Origin: an uncultured Methylophilaceae bacterium
GTDB taxonomy: Bacteria; Pseudomonadota; Gammaproteobacteria; Burkholderiales; Methylophilaceae
Length of the DNA stretch: 64,000 bases
Direction: 5' to 3'
Assembly: GCA_905618945.1 (NCBI GenBank)
Contig: CAJQTF010000029.1
Coordinates: 1 to 64,000 of the forward strand
This document shows positions 55,530-64,000 of this stretch, piece after piece; within the stretch, counting starts at the first letter, position 1; the number at the start of each line of letters is the position of its first letter. The translations under genes and the position numbers were made by a program. The notes below the pieces were generated by a model. It saw only the letters and a program-made list of their open reading frames with translations. It made no database searches and was not told where the DNA came from.

Positions 55530-56762
55530 ATGACTAAAAGAAGGGTTGTAGTTACAGGACTTGGTTTAATAACACCTGTTGGTATTGGGGTTAAAGAATC
55601 ATGGAAGAATATCCTTAACGGTGTTTCTGGAATTACTAATATTACTAAGTTTGATGCATCAAATTTCAAATCTCAAGTTGCAGGCGAGGTTAAAAATTTC
55701 AATCCTGATCTCTATCTAAATCCAAAAGACTCAAGAAGGATGGATACCTTTATTCAATTTGGCTTAGTTGCCGGTATAGAGGCAATTAAGGATTCTGGGC
55801 TTGAAATAACTGATGAAAACTCGGAAAGAATAGGGGTATCTATTGGCTCTGGAATTGGTGGAATAAACCTTATTGAAACTACTAGCGATAATTTTGATCA
55901 AGGTGGCCCCAGAAAGGTGTCACCTTTTTTTGTGCCCGGCACAATTATAAATATGATATCTGGTAATTTATCTATAATGTATGGCCTAAAAGGACCAAAT
56001 ATTTCAATTGTAACTGCTTGCACAACAGGTACGCATTCAATTGGTGACGCTAGCCGAATGATTGAATATGGTGATGCCGATGTTATGATTGCAGGAGGCT
56101 CAGAAGCGGCAATTACAGAACTAACCGTAGCAGGATTTTCTGCAGCCAAAGCATTAAGTCAGCGTAATGATGACCCAACAAAAGCATCACGGCCTTGGGA
56201 TAAAGATCGAGATGGATTTGTTATCGGCGAAGGTGCAGGAGTCATGGTAATTGAAGAGTACGATCATGCTTTAAAAAGGGGCGCAAAAATTTACTGCGAA
56301 CTGGGCGGTTATGGAATGAGTGCAGATGCTTATCATATAACAGCTCCTAGTATAGACGGCCCAAAAAGGTCTATGATTAATGCAATTAATAATGCCGGTA
56401 TTAACTTAGATGAAGTGAGCTACATTAATGCTCATGGGACATCGACCCCACTTGGTGACTTAAATGAAGCTAACGCTATTAAAGAGACTTTTAATAAGCA
56501 TGCCTATGATTTAGTTGTAAACTCAACAAAATCAATGACAGGGCACTTGTTAGGGGGTGCAGGCGGAATAGAATCAGTATTTACGGCTTTAGCGATTCAC
56601 CATCAAGTATCACCACCAACAATAAATATTTTTAATCAAGATCCAGAATGCGACTTAGATTTTGCTGCGAACGAAGCTAAAGAAATTAATATAAAAGCTG
56701 CACTAAAAAACAATTTTGGTTTTGGTGGAACAAACGGTAGCTTAATCTTTAAGAGAATTTAA
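55530..56762 (+). CDS. fabF: 3-oxoacyl-ACP synthase II
   Basis: Condensing enzyme for chain elongation. The 410 residues show the KAS catalytic Cys in SIVTACTTGTHSIGDAS and the two histidines in INAHGTSTPLGD and KSMTGHLLGGAGG. The N-terminal RRVVVTGLGLITPVG is standard. No fabA/fabB in the window. Confidence 0.97.
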   Translation: MTKRRVVVTGLGLITPVGIGVKESWKNILNGVSGITNITKFDASNFKSQVAGEVKNFNPDLYLNPKDSRRMDTFIQFGLVAGIEAIKDSGLEITDENSERIGVSIGSGIGGINLIETTSDNFDQGGPRKVSPFFVPGTIINMISGNLSIMYGLKGPNISIVTACTTGTHSIGDASRMIEYGDADVMIAGGSEAAITELTVAGFSAAKALSQRNDDPTKASRPWDKDRDGFVIGEGAGVMVIEEYDHALKRGAKIYCELGGYGMSADAYHITAPSIDGPKRSMINAINNAGINLDEVSYINAHGTSTPLGDLNEANAIKETFNKHAYDLVVNSTKSMTGHLLGGAGGIESVFTALAIHHQVSPPTINIFNQDPECDLDFAANEAKEINIKAALKNNFGFGGTNGSLIFKRI

Positions 56763-56778
56763 AGAAGTATTATCTGAA

Positions 56779-57600
56779 GTGAAAAAAAATTTTTTAATTA
56801 ATGGCAACCCTTTAAAAAGCATCAACCCATTCGATAGGGGTCTTTCTTATGGGGATGGAGTTTTCAGAACCTTTTTAGTCAGGAATGGATGTCCAATAAA
56901 TTGGGATATGCATTATGAAAAACTAAAGAATGATGCAAGAATTCTTAAAATAAAAGTACCCAAAAAAATAGACTTACTTCTTGATATTAAAAAATTATTT
57001 AGCTTGAATAAGTCTTATATTGGCAAAGTAATTATCACTCGTGGGGTATCAAATCAAGGGTATCAATATAAAAAAAATATTGAAAGTACTCGTATTGTAT
57101 TAAAAATTAATTATAAAAAAATTAACCATTCACATTATTTGAATGGAGTAAGGTTGCAAGTTTGTAAGACCAGGGTTACTCATAATGAGATTTACACTGG
57201 AGCAAAACATTTAAATAGAATAGATAATGTTTTAGCAAAGGCTGAACTTAAAAATGCAGTATTTGATGGGGTGATGCTTGATAAAAATGGTTATGTTAAT
57301 GAATGTGTGAGCAGTAATATTTTTGCCAGATATGGGAAGTTTGTAACTAGCCCGAAACAAAAAAATGGAGGGGTATCTGGAGTTTGCCAACAAATAATAA
57401 TTAAAAATGCTAATTCTCTTGGATTCAAGTTCAAATATCAAGATATCAAACTTGAAAAATTAAAACAGGCAGATGAGGTTATTATTACCAATTCAGTTTT
57501 TGGGGCTTTTTACGTAAATCAAATTGAAGAGACAAAATGGGAAGAAGGTATCTTTACTTCTTTAATTAGAGATTTTATTATCAAGCCTGAGCCTAAATGA
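56779..57600 (+). CDS. pabC: Aminodeoxychorismate lyase
   Basis: A fold-type IV PLP enzyme that frees 4-aminobenzoate for folate. The 273 residues begin with the typical FLINGNPLKSINPFDRGLSYGDGVFRT; the PLP lysine is in GAKHLNRIDNVLAKAEL, and EVIITNSVFG is also conserved. It starts with GTG. It is placed between fabF and mltG as in Pseudomonas and others, and overlaps mltG by four bases. Confidence 0.93.
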   Translation: MKKNFLINGNPLKSINPFDRGLSYGDGVFRTFLVRNGCPINWDMHYEKLKNDARILKIKVPKKIDLLLDIKKLFSLNKSYIGKVIITRGVSNQGYQYKKNIESTRIVLKINYKKINHSHYLNGVRLQVCKTRVTHNEIYTGAKHLNRIDNVLAKAELKNAVFDGVMLDKNGYVNECVSSNIFARYGKFVTSPKQKNGGVSGVCQQIIIKNANSLGFKFKYQDIKLEKLKQADEVIITNSVFGAFYVNQIEETKWEEGIFTSLIRDFIIKPEPK

Positions 57601-58601
57601 ATTTAAAATTATCTAAAATCTTAACCTTCATCAAAAATAAAAAAATTCATATTATTTTTTCTTTTATGGTTTTTTGGTTTATAAGTTACTTATTTTTGCC
57701 TTTAAATGTAACGGAAGAAAATTCAAGCTTTGAGGTTATTGGTGGTAGTAATTTAAATGAAATTACTGAGCAACTTGTAGAGGTTAAGGTTTTAAGAGAT
57801 TCATTTAGATTTAAATTACTCACATTTATTTTATCTGAAAGAGAGGGTTTAAAAAAAGGGCATTACAAACTCGAATCTAATGCAACAGCCCTTGATCTTC
57901 TTGATATGCTTATTAATGGAAAAGAGGCTTTATATTCTATTTACTTTCCTGAGGGATCTACTTTTTTAGAAATGGCCGATAAAATAAATTCTAATACTAA
58001 TATTAAAAAAACATTAAACTCATACAGTCAGAAAAATATTTTAAAAGTTATTTCATCAAATAAAAAATATGTAGAAGGTTTATTCTTCCCTGATAGCTAC
58101 TATTTTTATAAAAATACTTCAGATATAGAAATATTTCAAAATTCTCATAGCGTTCTCATGAGGAAGCTTGAATTTGAATGGGATAATCGCGCTCATGAAT
58201 TGCCTTATAAGGATATGTATGAGGCATTAATAATTGCATCGATAATAGAAAAAGAGGTTGGTGTCACGGAAGAGGCCCCAATTATTGCTGGAGTTTTTGT
58301 AAATCGCATAAACATAGGCATGCCCCTTCAAAGTGACCCAACAGTAATTTATGGCATGGGCAAGAAATTTACTGGAAACATCACAAGGAAAGACTTAAAA
58401 AAAGATAATCCTTACAATACTTATACTCGAAAAAAACTTCCACCATCCCCAATTTCACTCCCTAGTTTGAATTCAATAAAAGCAGCGCTCAACCCAGCAA
58501 AAACAAATGCTTTATATTTTGTAGCTAAAGGTAACAGAAGGCATCATTTTTCAGCTACACTTAAAGAACACAATAGAGCAGTACGAAAATATCAAAAATG
58601 A
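57597..58601 (+). CDS. mltG: Endolytic murein transglycosylase
   Basis: A membrane-anchored enzyme that cuts glycan strands during peptidoglycan growth. One N-terminal helix (about residues 19-37), a LysM-like region, and the YceG domain with catalytic Glu in IIASIIEKEVGV, followed by MPLQSDPTVIYG and DNPYNTYTRKKLPPSPI, identify it. The 334 residues are normal for the family. Overlaps pabC and tmk by four bases each. Confidence 0.95.
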   Translation: MNLKLSKILTFIKNKKIHIIFSFMVFWFISYLFLPLNVTEENSSFEVIGGSNLNEITEQLVEVKVLRDSFRFKLLTFILSEREGLKKGHYKLESNATALDLLDMLINGKEALYSIYFPEGSTFLEMADKINSNTNIKKTLNSYSQKNILKVISSNKKYVEGLFFPDSYYFYKNTSDIEIFQNSHSVLMRKLEFEWDNRAHELPYKDMYEALIIASIIEKEVGVTEEAPIIAGVFVNRINIGMPLQSDPTVIYGMGKKFTGNITRKDLKKDNPYNTYTRKKLPPSPISLPSLNSIKAALNPAKTNALYFVAKGNRRHHFSATLKEHNRAVRKYQK

Positions 58602-59215
58602 AATCAGATCCAAAATTTATAACTCTTGAAGGAGTTGACGGTGCTGGAAAAAGTACATGTATCAAGTTTATTAAAAAATACCTTGCAGACAAAAACTTAA
58701 ATTATTTGTTTACAAGAGAGCCTGGTGGAACAGCTTTAGGGGAAAAATTAAGAGAAATTTTACTACATGATGATATGAATCCAGAAACCGAAACCCTATT
58801 AATGTTTTCAGCTAGAAATGAACATGTATATCAAATTATAAAACCAAATCTTAAGGATGGAATAAATGTAATCAGCGACAGGTTTACTGATGCAACATAC
58901 GCCTATCAAAGTGGTGGTAAGAATGTTCCAATGGAAAAAATTACCACACTAAAAAATTTGGTCCATAAAGATTTAAAACCAGATTTAACTTTACTTTTTG
59001 ATTTGCCAACTGATGTAAGTTTGTCGCGTCTTAAGTCAGATGGTAATCTTGATAAATTCGAAAAAGAAGCAGCAGATTTTCATAATAGAATTAGGGAATC
59101 ATATTTAGATCTTGCAAAAAAAGAACCTAAAAGATTTCAAATAATAAATAGTAATCAAAATATAAATATTATCGAAAAAGAAATTTATTTTGTATTAGAT
59201 AAGCTTTTTTTATGA
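58598..59215 (+). CDS. tmk: Thymidylate kinase
   Basis: Phosphorylates dTMP to dTDP. The 205 residues have the P-loop EGVDGAGKST at 11-20, the DR motif in ISDRFTDATYAYQSGG, and the TREPGGTALGE stretch. It overlaps mltG and holB by four bases each, as part of the conserved mltG-tmk-holB series. Confidence 0.96.
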   Translation: MKSDPKFITLEGVDGAGKSTCIKFIKKYLADKNLNYLFTREPGGTALGEKLREILLHDDMNPETETLLMFSARNEHVYQIIKPNLKDGINVISDRFTDATYAYQSGGKNVPMEKITTLKNLVHKDLKPDLTLLFDLPTDVSLSRLKSDGNLDKFEKEAADFHNRIRESYLDLAKKEPKRFQIINSNQNINIIEKEIYFVLDKLFL

Positions 59216-60177
59216 ATATCTATCCTTGGCATTTGAAGTCATGGGCTGAAGTTTTTTCAAATAAAGTTAAAATGCCACATGCATATATATTTTATGGCGC
59301 CCAAACTCCAGAAATTAATAAATTTGCTGATGAGGTAATTAAAGCAACTTTATGCTCTATACCAACTAAAGAACAATTTGCATGCGGGGAATGTCAAGAT
59401 TGTTTATGGTGTGAAATAAGTCACCCTGACTTAAATAGAGTAGTTAATACCTCAGAGGGAAAAAATTTAAAAACTGATATTCTTAAGGTTGCTGACGTAA
59501 GGGAGGCTAAAGAATTTTTACAAACCACATCTCACCAGACTAATGGAAAAAAAATTGTAACAATATACGGTGCGGATAGATTAAATCATTCAGCTTCAAA
59601 TGCCATATTAAAGATTGTGGAAGAACCACCAGCTGATTGCTTAGTTATTTTTACTGTAAATAATCTAAATGATTTACTCCCAACAATCATAAGCCGTTGT
59701 AGGCTAATATCGCTTGCAAAGCCAAGCATAGATGATGCAATAGAGTTTCTCAAGCAAACAGATAATATTGACCTTATTGATAATCTATCGTTATATAACA
59801 ATTTACCCTTGGAGCTTATTAATGATAAAGAAATGCTAACCATTATCAATGTTGTCCTAGGTGAGCTTAAAAAGGGTAACAAAATAAATCTAATGGAAGT
59901 AAATAGTATGTGGCTCAATAATGGCCTTGGTTGGATTATTAATATATTTCAGAAATGGGCTTATGAACTCTTATTATGCAAATTATCGGATGAGCATAAT
60001 TACTTTCCTAATGACACAGAGGTAGTTAGTAAGTTAGCATTAAGTGCAGATTTAAGTAAATTATTGACCTATCAAAAAAGTTTGAATACTATAAAATCAT
60101 ATGCTCATACAGCGGCTAATAAAGAAATTAACCTTAATTCAGTTATGATTGAATATAAAAATATTTTTACTCATTAA
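59212..60177 (+). CDS. holB: DNA polymerase III delta' subunit
   Basis: Part of the clamp loader. The 321 residues show AYIFYGAQT in place of a functional P-loop, a zinc module with CGECQDCLWC, the switch segment LNHSASNAILKIVEEPP, and the SRC motif in TIISRCRLISL. Lack of a proper Walker A is normal for delta'. No pilZ gene lies between it and tatD, unlike in many gammaproteobacteria. Confidence 0.93.
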   Translation: MNIYPWHLKSWAEVFSNKVKMPHAYIFYGAQTPEINKFADEVIKATLCSIPTKEQFACGECQDCLWCEISHPDLNRVVNTSEGKNLKTDILKVADVREAKEFLQTTSHQTNGKKIVTIYGADRLNHSASNAILKIVEEPPADCLVIFTVNNLNDLLPTIISRCRLISLAKPSIDDAIEFLKQTDNIDLIDNLSLYNNLPLELINDKEMLTIINVVLGELKKGNKINLMEVNSMWLNNGLGWIINIFQKWAYELLLCKLSDEHNYFPNDTEVVSKLALSADLSKLLTYQKSLNTIKSYAHTAANKEINLNSVMIEYKNIFTH

Positions 60178-60179
60178 TT

Positions 60180-60953
60180 ATGTATATAGACTCGCATTGC
60201 CATATAAACTTTCCAGAGCTTAATCAAAAAATTGATGAGGTTGTTAAGAATATGGCAAGCAATAAAATCTCTCATGCCCTATGTGTGAGTGTGACACTAG
60301 ATAAAATTAACGAAATTTTAGGTCTAACCAGAAAATATTCTAATATTTACGCTTCCGTTGGTGTACATCCTGATTACGAGGATATACAAGAGCCAGATAT
60401 TGATACTTTATTTAAATACTCTAAGGATAAAAAAGTTGTAGCTATAGGTGAAACCGGCTTAGATTATTTTAGACTAAAAGGGGATTTAAGTTGGCAAAGG
60501 GATAGATTTAGAACACATATTCAGGCGGCCATTAAGTCAGAACTCCCACTTATAATTCACACAAGAAATGCTCAAGATGACACAATAAGTATTATGAAAG
60601 AGGAGGGTGCAAGCTCTGCAACTGGAGTTATGCACTGCTTTACAGAGTCATATGAAATGGCAAAAAAAGCAATTGATTTAGGATTTTATATTTCCTTCTC
60701 AGGAATTATTACTTTCAAAAATGCTGAAACCTTAAGGGAAACTGTTAAAAATATACCTATCGAAAATATTCTAATTGAAACCGATTCTCCCTATTTAGCC
60801 CCTGTTCCGAATAGAGGAAAACTAAACGAGCCAGCAAATGTAATATATGTTGCCGAAAAAATTGCAGAATTAAAAGGCATAGCAGTCGAAAGAGTTGCCG
60901 AAATTACTACTAATAATTTTTTTACATTATTTAGTAAATGCAAAACACTTTAA
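60180..60953 (+). CDS. tatD: TatD family metal-dependent hydrolase
   Basis: A TIM-barrel metal-dependent DNase or hydrolase of the TatD/YcfH group. The 257 residues show IDSHCHINF, VAIGETGLDYF, LIIHTRNAQDD, MHCFTESYEMA and the ETDSPYLAPVPNRGK signature near residue 200. Family members act as 3'-5' DNases or D-aminoacyl-tRNA deacylases; which applies here is open. Its last 16 bases overlap the next gene. Confidence 0.93.
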   Translation: MYIDSHCHINFPELNQKIDEVVKNMASNKISHALCVSVTLDKINEILGLTRKYSNIYASVGVHPDYEDIQEPDIDTLFKYSKDKKVVAIGETGLDYFRLKGDLSWQRDRFRTHIQAAIKSELPLIIHTRNAQDDTISIMKEEGASSATGVMHCFTESYEMAKKAIDLGFYISFSGIITFKNAETLRETVKNIPIENILIETDSPYLAPVPNRGKLNEPANVIYVAEKIAELKGIAVERVAEITTNNFFTLFSKCKTL

Positions 60954-61705
60954 CTATACTTGGGGCAGGATCGAGTGCAGGGACGCCTGTCGTTGGCTGT
61001 AGATGCAAGACTTGCTTATCAGTAAATCCTAGAAATACAAGAACTAGATGTTCGAGCTTAGTAACTCTTGAAAATGGTAAAAATATTCTTATTGATACTA
61101 GTCCAGATTTAAGAGAGCAATCCTTAAGAGAATCAATTACAAAGGTTGATGCAGTACTTTTTACTCACGCACATGCTGACCATTGCCATGGTATCGATGA
61201 TTTAAGAGCTTTTTGCCAAATCAATAAAATTCAAATTCCTCTGTATGGCAATCAAGATGTTATCGACCAACTGTCCATTAAATTTAAGTATGCCATGATT
61301 GAACCAAAAAATTTTTGGGAAATACCAGTCCTTAAGCCAAATATAGTTGATGCACCATTTGAGATTTTTGATGAAATTATTACCCCTATACCCGTTATGC
61401 ATGGCAATAGTAATATTAATGGATATCGGATTGGAAATTTGGGCTATATAACTGATGCCTCTGAAATATCTGAGAATTCAATGAAACTTTTAGAGGGTGT
61501 TGATACTCTACTTCTTGATTGTTTAAGGATGGAACCTCACTTCACGCACCTTTCTTTTTCAGAAAGCATTGAAATTTCGAAAAAAATTAAGGCAAAAAAA
61601 ACATATTTGATTCATATGACACATAGTTTAGAATATGAATCTTTGAAAAAGATGTTGCCAGAAGGTATTTATGTTGGGTACGATGGTTTAAAATTACAAA
61701 TCTAA
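60938..61705 (+). CDS. PhnP-like metallo-beta-lactamase fold hydrolase
   Basis: A zinc- or manganese-dependent phosphodiesterase-type protein of 255 residues. The N-terminal LGAGSSAGTPVVGCRCKTC has the cysteines and glycine-rich loop seen in PhnP; the metal site is FTHAHADHCHGIDDL, followed by IPVMHGN and LIHMTHSLEY with further histidines. PhnP acts on cyclic ribose phosphates, but this gene has no phn neighbours. The tatD-MBL pair is widespread (often with metG in alphaproteobacteria), suggesting a nucleic-acid or nucleotide clean-up role. Confidence 0.88.
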   Translation: MQNTLTILGAGSSAGTPVVGCRCKTCLSVNPRNTRTRCSSLVTLENGKNILIDTSPDLREQSLRESITKVDAVLFTHAHADHCHGIDDLRAFCQINKIQIPLYGNQDVIDQLSIKFKYAMIEPKNFWEIPVLKPNIVDAPFEIFDEIITPIPVMHGNSNINGYRIGNLGYITDASEISENSMKLLEGVDTLLLDCLRMEPHFTHLSFSESIEISKKIKAKKTYLIHMTHSLEYESLKKMLPEGIYVGYDGLKLQI

Positions 61706-61723
61706 TTGAAAATAAGGGTTAAT

Positions 61724-62104
61724 ATGAGATATAAGTTGAAATTTATTACTGTTCTAGTAATGCTGATAGGATTTTCTTTTAGCACTTATGCAGATCATCA
61801 TGCAGAAAAGAAGAGGGTTTTTACTGAGGATGAATTCATATCTCTTTTTAGTGGTAAGCCAAAATCTAGAGTCCTAAAATATTTAGGCAAGCCTGATAGT
61901 AAAGATATTGCTATTAAGCCAAAAGGAGCAAGCGCGATTTTGGGTCGGCCAACAGTTGATAAGAAGAATCCAAACAAAAAAAGTAAAATTGAAATGTGGT
62001 ATTTTAAACATATCGTTGAATATTCACCTAAAAAAACTTATCTTAAAGTTGAATTAACCCTTATTAACGATCGAGTTGTAAATATAGGCTTCTTTAATCA
62101 ATAA
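61724..62104 (+). CDS. Small secreted protein, possibly BamE/SmpA-like
   Basis: A periplasmic or outer-membrane-associated protein of about 126 residues. I use the ATG at 61724 with AAGGG upstream; an in-frame TTG at 61706 is less likely. A signal peptide of about 22 residues (LKFITVLVMLIGFSFSTYA) is followed by a His-rich start (DHHAEKK). The segment FSGKPKSRVLKYLGKPD resembles the helix-turn of the BamE/OmlA fold, and the rest looks like beta strands. No lipobox cysteine is seen. It follows the MBL gene with a short gap and is closed by a strong terminator. Confidence 0.7.
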   Translation: MRYKLKFITVLVMLIGFSFSTYADHHAEKKRVFTEDEFISLFSGKPKSRVLKYLGKPDSKDIAIKPKGASAILGRPTVDKKNPNKKSKIEMWYFKHIVEYSPKKTYLKVELTLINDRVVNIGFFNQ

Positions 62105-62132
62105 AAAAACCACCCATTAAGGGTGGTTTTTT
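62104..62132. terminator. Strong bidirectional terminator
   Basis: AAAAAACCACCC (62104-62115), loop ATTAA, GGGTGGTTTTTT (62121-62132) is a perfect 12-bp stem with A- and T-runs on both sides. It ends the long rightward series and the leftward DUF1097 gene. Confidence 0.95.
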
Positions 62133-62153
62133 AATATTCCTTTAATTACTTTT

Positions 62154-62624
62154 CTAACCTAATAAGCCAGCTACTTTTTCTGATGCCAATCCTGCGATTG
62201 AACCAAGAATGAAAGAAACAGACATCATAATTACAGGATTAGAGAAATCCATTGCCATAACTTCCATATTGCTTGCTAGAAGCATAAATCCGAACGTTGC
62301 TGCATAACCGAATACGTTAGCAGGAATATTTGGACATTTTGGAAGAGCAGTTAAGCCCCATACTGTAACACCTACAGCTACTGGCCAAGCAAGATCTCCA
62401 ACCACTCCAAGGTAACCATAAAGAATAACCGCAACAGCAGCCAATATTGAGCCGTAGATTGTTGCAGTTACTGTTTTAGATAAAGCATCTTTACCTACTG
62501 TAAAGTATGCACCCCAAGCAATAAATCCAGCCCAAACTTGAACAAAATCACCCAATACAAAAAGTGCTATATAGGTCCAGACTAAAGCACAAATACCTAA
62601 ACTTACTCCTAAAGCGTTTTTCAT
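62154..62624 (-). CDS. DUF1097 family membrane protein
   Basis: A 156-residue inner-membrane protein with about five hydrophobic helices. The repeated WAGFIAWGAYFTVG pattern and the GLTALPKCPNIPANVFGYAATFG stretch fit the DUF1097 (YcdZ-like) family, whose function is not known; small channel or transporter roles have been suggested for similar proteins such as AmiS/UreI. It has the best ribosome binding site in the window (AGGAGG, reading leftward at about 62631-62636). It is divergent from a molybdoenzyme gene. Confidence 0.75.
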   Translation of the reverse strand: MKNALGVSLGICALVWTYIALFVLGDFVQVWAGFIAWGAYFTVGKDALSKTVTATIYGSILAAVAVILYGYLGVVGDLAWPVAVGVTVWGLTALPKCPNIPANVFGYAATFGFMLLASNMEVMAMDFSNPVIMMSVSFILGSIAGLASEKVAGLLG

Positions 62625-62943
62625 TCTACTTCCTCCTGTTGAAGTTAAATAAACATTTAACCATCATCGATTAAAAATTTAATTTATATTAAATAAACTA
62701 TTACCCGATAAAATTAAATGATCTTAAATTACTAACTTTGTACTCACATCTAAGCCACAAAAATAAGTAATTTAACTACAATGACTCACCATTTTTTTAC
62801 TGTCAACCCTTTTTAATATTTATATAATAAATATTGGGCAATTCTTGCGACTTGCTTATCATTAAAAAAAGATTTAATGTGTATTTAGAATTGGAAATTG
62901 TGTTTAATATTTTTATCTTTACTTCAAATTAAAAGGATACAAA
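62625..62943. other. Intergenic region of 319 bases between divergent genes
   Basis: Very AT-rich region between the DUF1097 gene and the molybdopterin oxidoreductase gene. The leftward ribosome binding site is at its left edge and AAAAGGAT before the ATG at its right edge. Several TAATAT-like -10 candidates are present but no clear -35 pair. I see no gene, tRNA or obvious operator. Confidence 0.6.
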
Positions 62944-64000
62944 ATGGACGATATTTCTTCAGGCGATACCAAATATTTTCATGGTGGATGTCCCCACGAT
63001 TGCCCCGATACTTGCTCAATGGTATATGAAGTTCAAGATGGAAAATTAAGAGGAGTTAAAGGCAATCCAGACCATCCAATGACTAGAGGTGGGCTTTGCG
63101 TAAAGCTTAAAGATTATGAAAAACGCCACTACCATCCTGATCGAGTTTTATACCCTCAAAGAAGAATCGGACCAAAAGGAAGTATGCAGTTCGAAAGAAT
63201 TACTTGGGACGAAGCCTTAGACGAAATAACAGAAAAATGGAAAGCAATTATTGATGAACATGGTCCCCAGGCGATTATGCCTAATAGCTATTTGGGTAAT
63301 CAAGGATTGGTACATGGGCTGAATGGTGGGGATTCTTTTTTTGCAAGGCTGGGCGCAACAGTTACTGAAAGAACTTTCTGTGGTGAGGGATCAGCTACAG
63401 CTTGGTTGTTAACAGTGGGTCCTACGGCAGGAGTAGACCCAGAAAGCTTCATACATTCGAAATACATTATTGTTTGGGCATGTAATTCAGTCAGCACTAA
63501 TTTACATCACTGGCACATCATCAAAGAGGCTCAAAAAAAAGGAGCCAAGGTTGTTGTAATTGATTCTTATGCGTCTAGAACAGCTAAAGAAGCAGATTGG
63601 CATATTGCTCCGAAACCAGGTACAGATGGGGCTCTTGCAATGGCAATGATGAACGTAATTATTGAGGAAGGTTTAGTTGATCAAGATTATATTGATAATT
63701 ACACAGTTGGTTATCCAGAATTAGCTGAATTAGCAAAAAAAAGGACGCCTGAGTGGGCAGCAGAGATAACGGGTATAACATCAGACGATATTCGTAAATT
63801 TGCAAGGGAGTATGCAACCTCTCAACCATCTGCAATTAGAATCGGTGTTGCCTTAGAAAAAAGCTGGGGTGGTAGTCAGACAATTAGAGCCGTAACATCT
63901 CTTCCAGCATTAACAGGAGCATGGCGACATGTAGGGGGTGGCATTCTTCAGTTTCCAGTATGGGAGCATCCTTATAAGTTTGATGTCATCTGCAGGCCTG
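62944..64000 (+). CDS. Molybdopterin (bis-MGD) oxidoreductase, N-terminal part
   Basis: The first 352 residues of a DMSO-reductase-family enzyme; the gene runs off the window. The [4Fe-4S] motif is Cys16, Cys20, Cys24 (GGCPHDCPDTC) and Cys52 (GGLCVK). ITWDEALDEI near residue 86 and WACNSVSTNLHHW are cofactor-binding segments. Cys146 in ERTFCGEG lies where the molybdenum ligand is expected, but this needs alignment. No twin-arginine signal is present, so it should act in the cytoplasm. The substrate cannot be told from this part; candidates include formate-, nitrate- or thiol-type reductase/oxidase subgroups. Partner Fe-S or membrane subunits may lie beyond the edge. Confidence 0.9.
   Translation, partial: MDDISSGDTKYFHGGCPHDCPDTCSMVYEVQDGKLRGVKGNPDHPMTRGGLCVKLKDYEKRHYHPDRVLYPQRRIGPKGSMQFERITWDEALDEITEKWKAIIDEHGPQAIMPNSYLGNQGLVHGLNGGDSFFARLGATVTERTFCGEGSATAWLLTVGPTAGVDPESFIHSKYIIVWACNSVSTNLHHWHIIKEAQKKGAKVVVIDSYASRTAKEADWHIAPKPGTDGALAMAMMNVIIEEGLVDQDYIDNYTVGYPELAELAKKRTPEWAAEITGITSDDIRKFAREYATSQPSAIRIGVALEKSWGGSQTIRAVTSLPALTGAWRHVGGGILQFPVWEHPYKFDVICRP

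Noticed and set aside
59212-60177. Missing Walker A motif in the holB product.
   Set aside because: Delta' subunits of the clamp loader normally lack a working P-loop.
1-64000. CRISPR arrays, insertion sequences, tRNA or rRNA genes.
   Set aside because: No spaced repeat arrays, transposase-like frames or tRNA/rRNA motifs were found on reading; a covariance search could still find a missed small RNA.

Overview
The window is about 64 kb of compact, AT-rich DNA (roughly one third G+C by eye) with short intergenic gaps, many overlapping stop/start codons and no rRNA or tRNA gene that I could find. Gene order in the right two thirds (map-glnD divergent from rpsB-tsf-pyrH-frr-uppS-cdsA-dxr-rseP-bamA-skp-lpxD-fabZ-lpxA-lpxB-rnhB; an RsmI-like methylase and yceF near rpmF-plsX-fabH-fabD-fabG-acpP-fabF-pabC-mltG-tmk-holB-tatD) is the classical beta/gammaproteobacterial arrangement. 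This points to a small-genome, probably aquatic Gram-negative bacterium. The stand-alone, zinc-free ribosomal protein S4 at the left end looks alphaproteobacterial, so I leave the exact group open.

Layout. 1-1717: a Fur-box-like site, an unrecognised gene, rpsD and a pseudoazurin. 1718-2913: a lone glycosyltransferase on the opposite strand between two copies of a roughly 40-60 nt repeat. 2914-24228: a surface-polysaccharide island with two large membrane glycosyltransferase-like proteins, a CDP-glucose to CDP-4-keto-6-deoxyhexose module (rfbF, rfbG, and an RfbH/ColD-like PLP enzyme without the iron-sulfur cysteines), three different radical SAM proteins, a PhyH-type dioxygenase and glycosyltransferases. 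Its right part is a seven-gene minus-strand run (24228 down to 15870): glycosyltransferase, NeuB-cupin fusion, ThDP carboligase, sugar C-methyltransferase, Nudix, SDR, radical SAM. 24486-25952: a methyltransferase and two very small genes. 26004-28619: malic enzyme and fumarase. 28620-32268: DUF2805, glnD, map. 32436-46437: the translation/envelope operon. 46414-50993 (minus): methylase, yceF, two-subunit pyruvate carboxylase. 51251-62104: rpmF, fatty-acid synthesis and the mltG-tmk-holB-tatD-MBL series. 62154-64000: a DUF1097 membrane protein divergent from a molybdopterin oxidoreductase cut by the window edge.

How it fits together. The housekeeping part links isoprenoid (dxr, uppS), phospholipid (cdsA, plsX), lipid A (lpxD/fabZ/lpxA/lpxB), outer-membrane assembly (bamA, skp, rseP) and fatty-acid genes with C4 metabolism (malic enzyme, fumarase, pyruvate carboxylase). 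The island appears to make and attach an unusual, probably branched or C-methylated deoxysugar. The combination of CDP-sugar genes with a ThDP carboligase resembles the logic of yersiniose synthesis, but the NeuB-cupin fusion, the Fe-S-less dehydratase and the radical SAM enzymes do not match any pathway I know. This island is the best candidate for undescribed chemistry.
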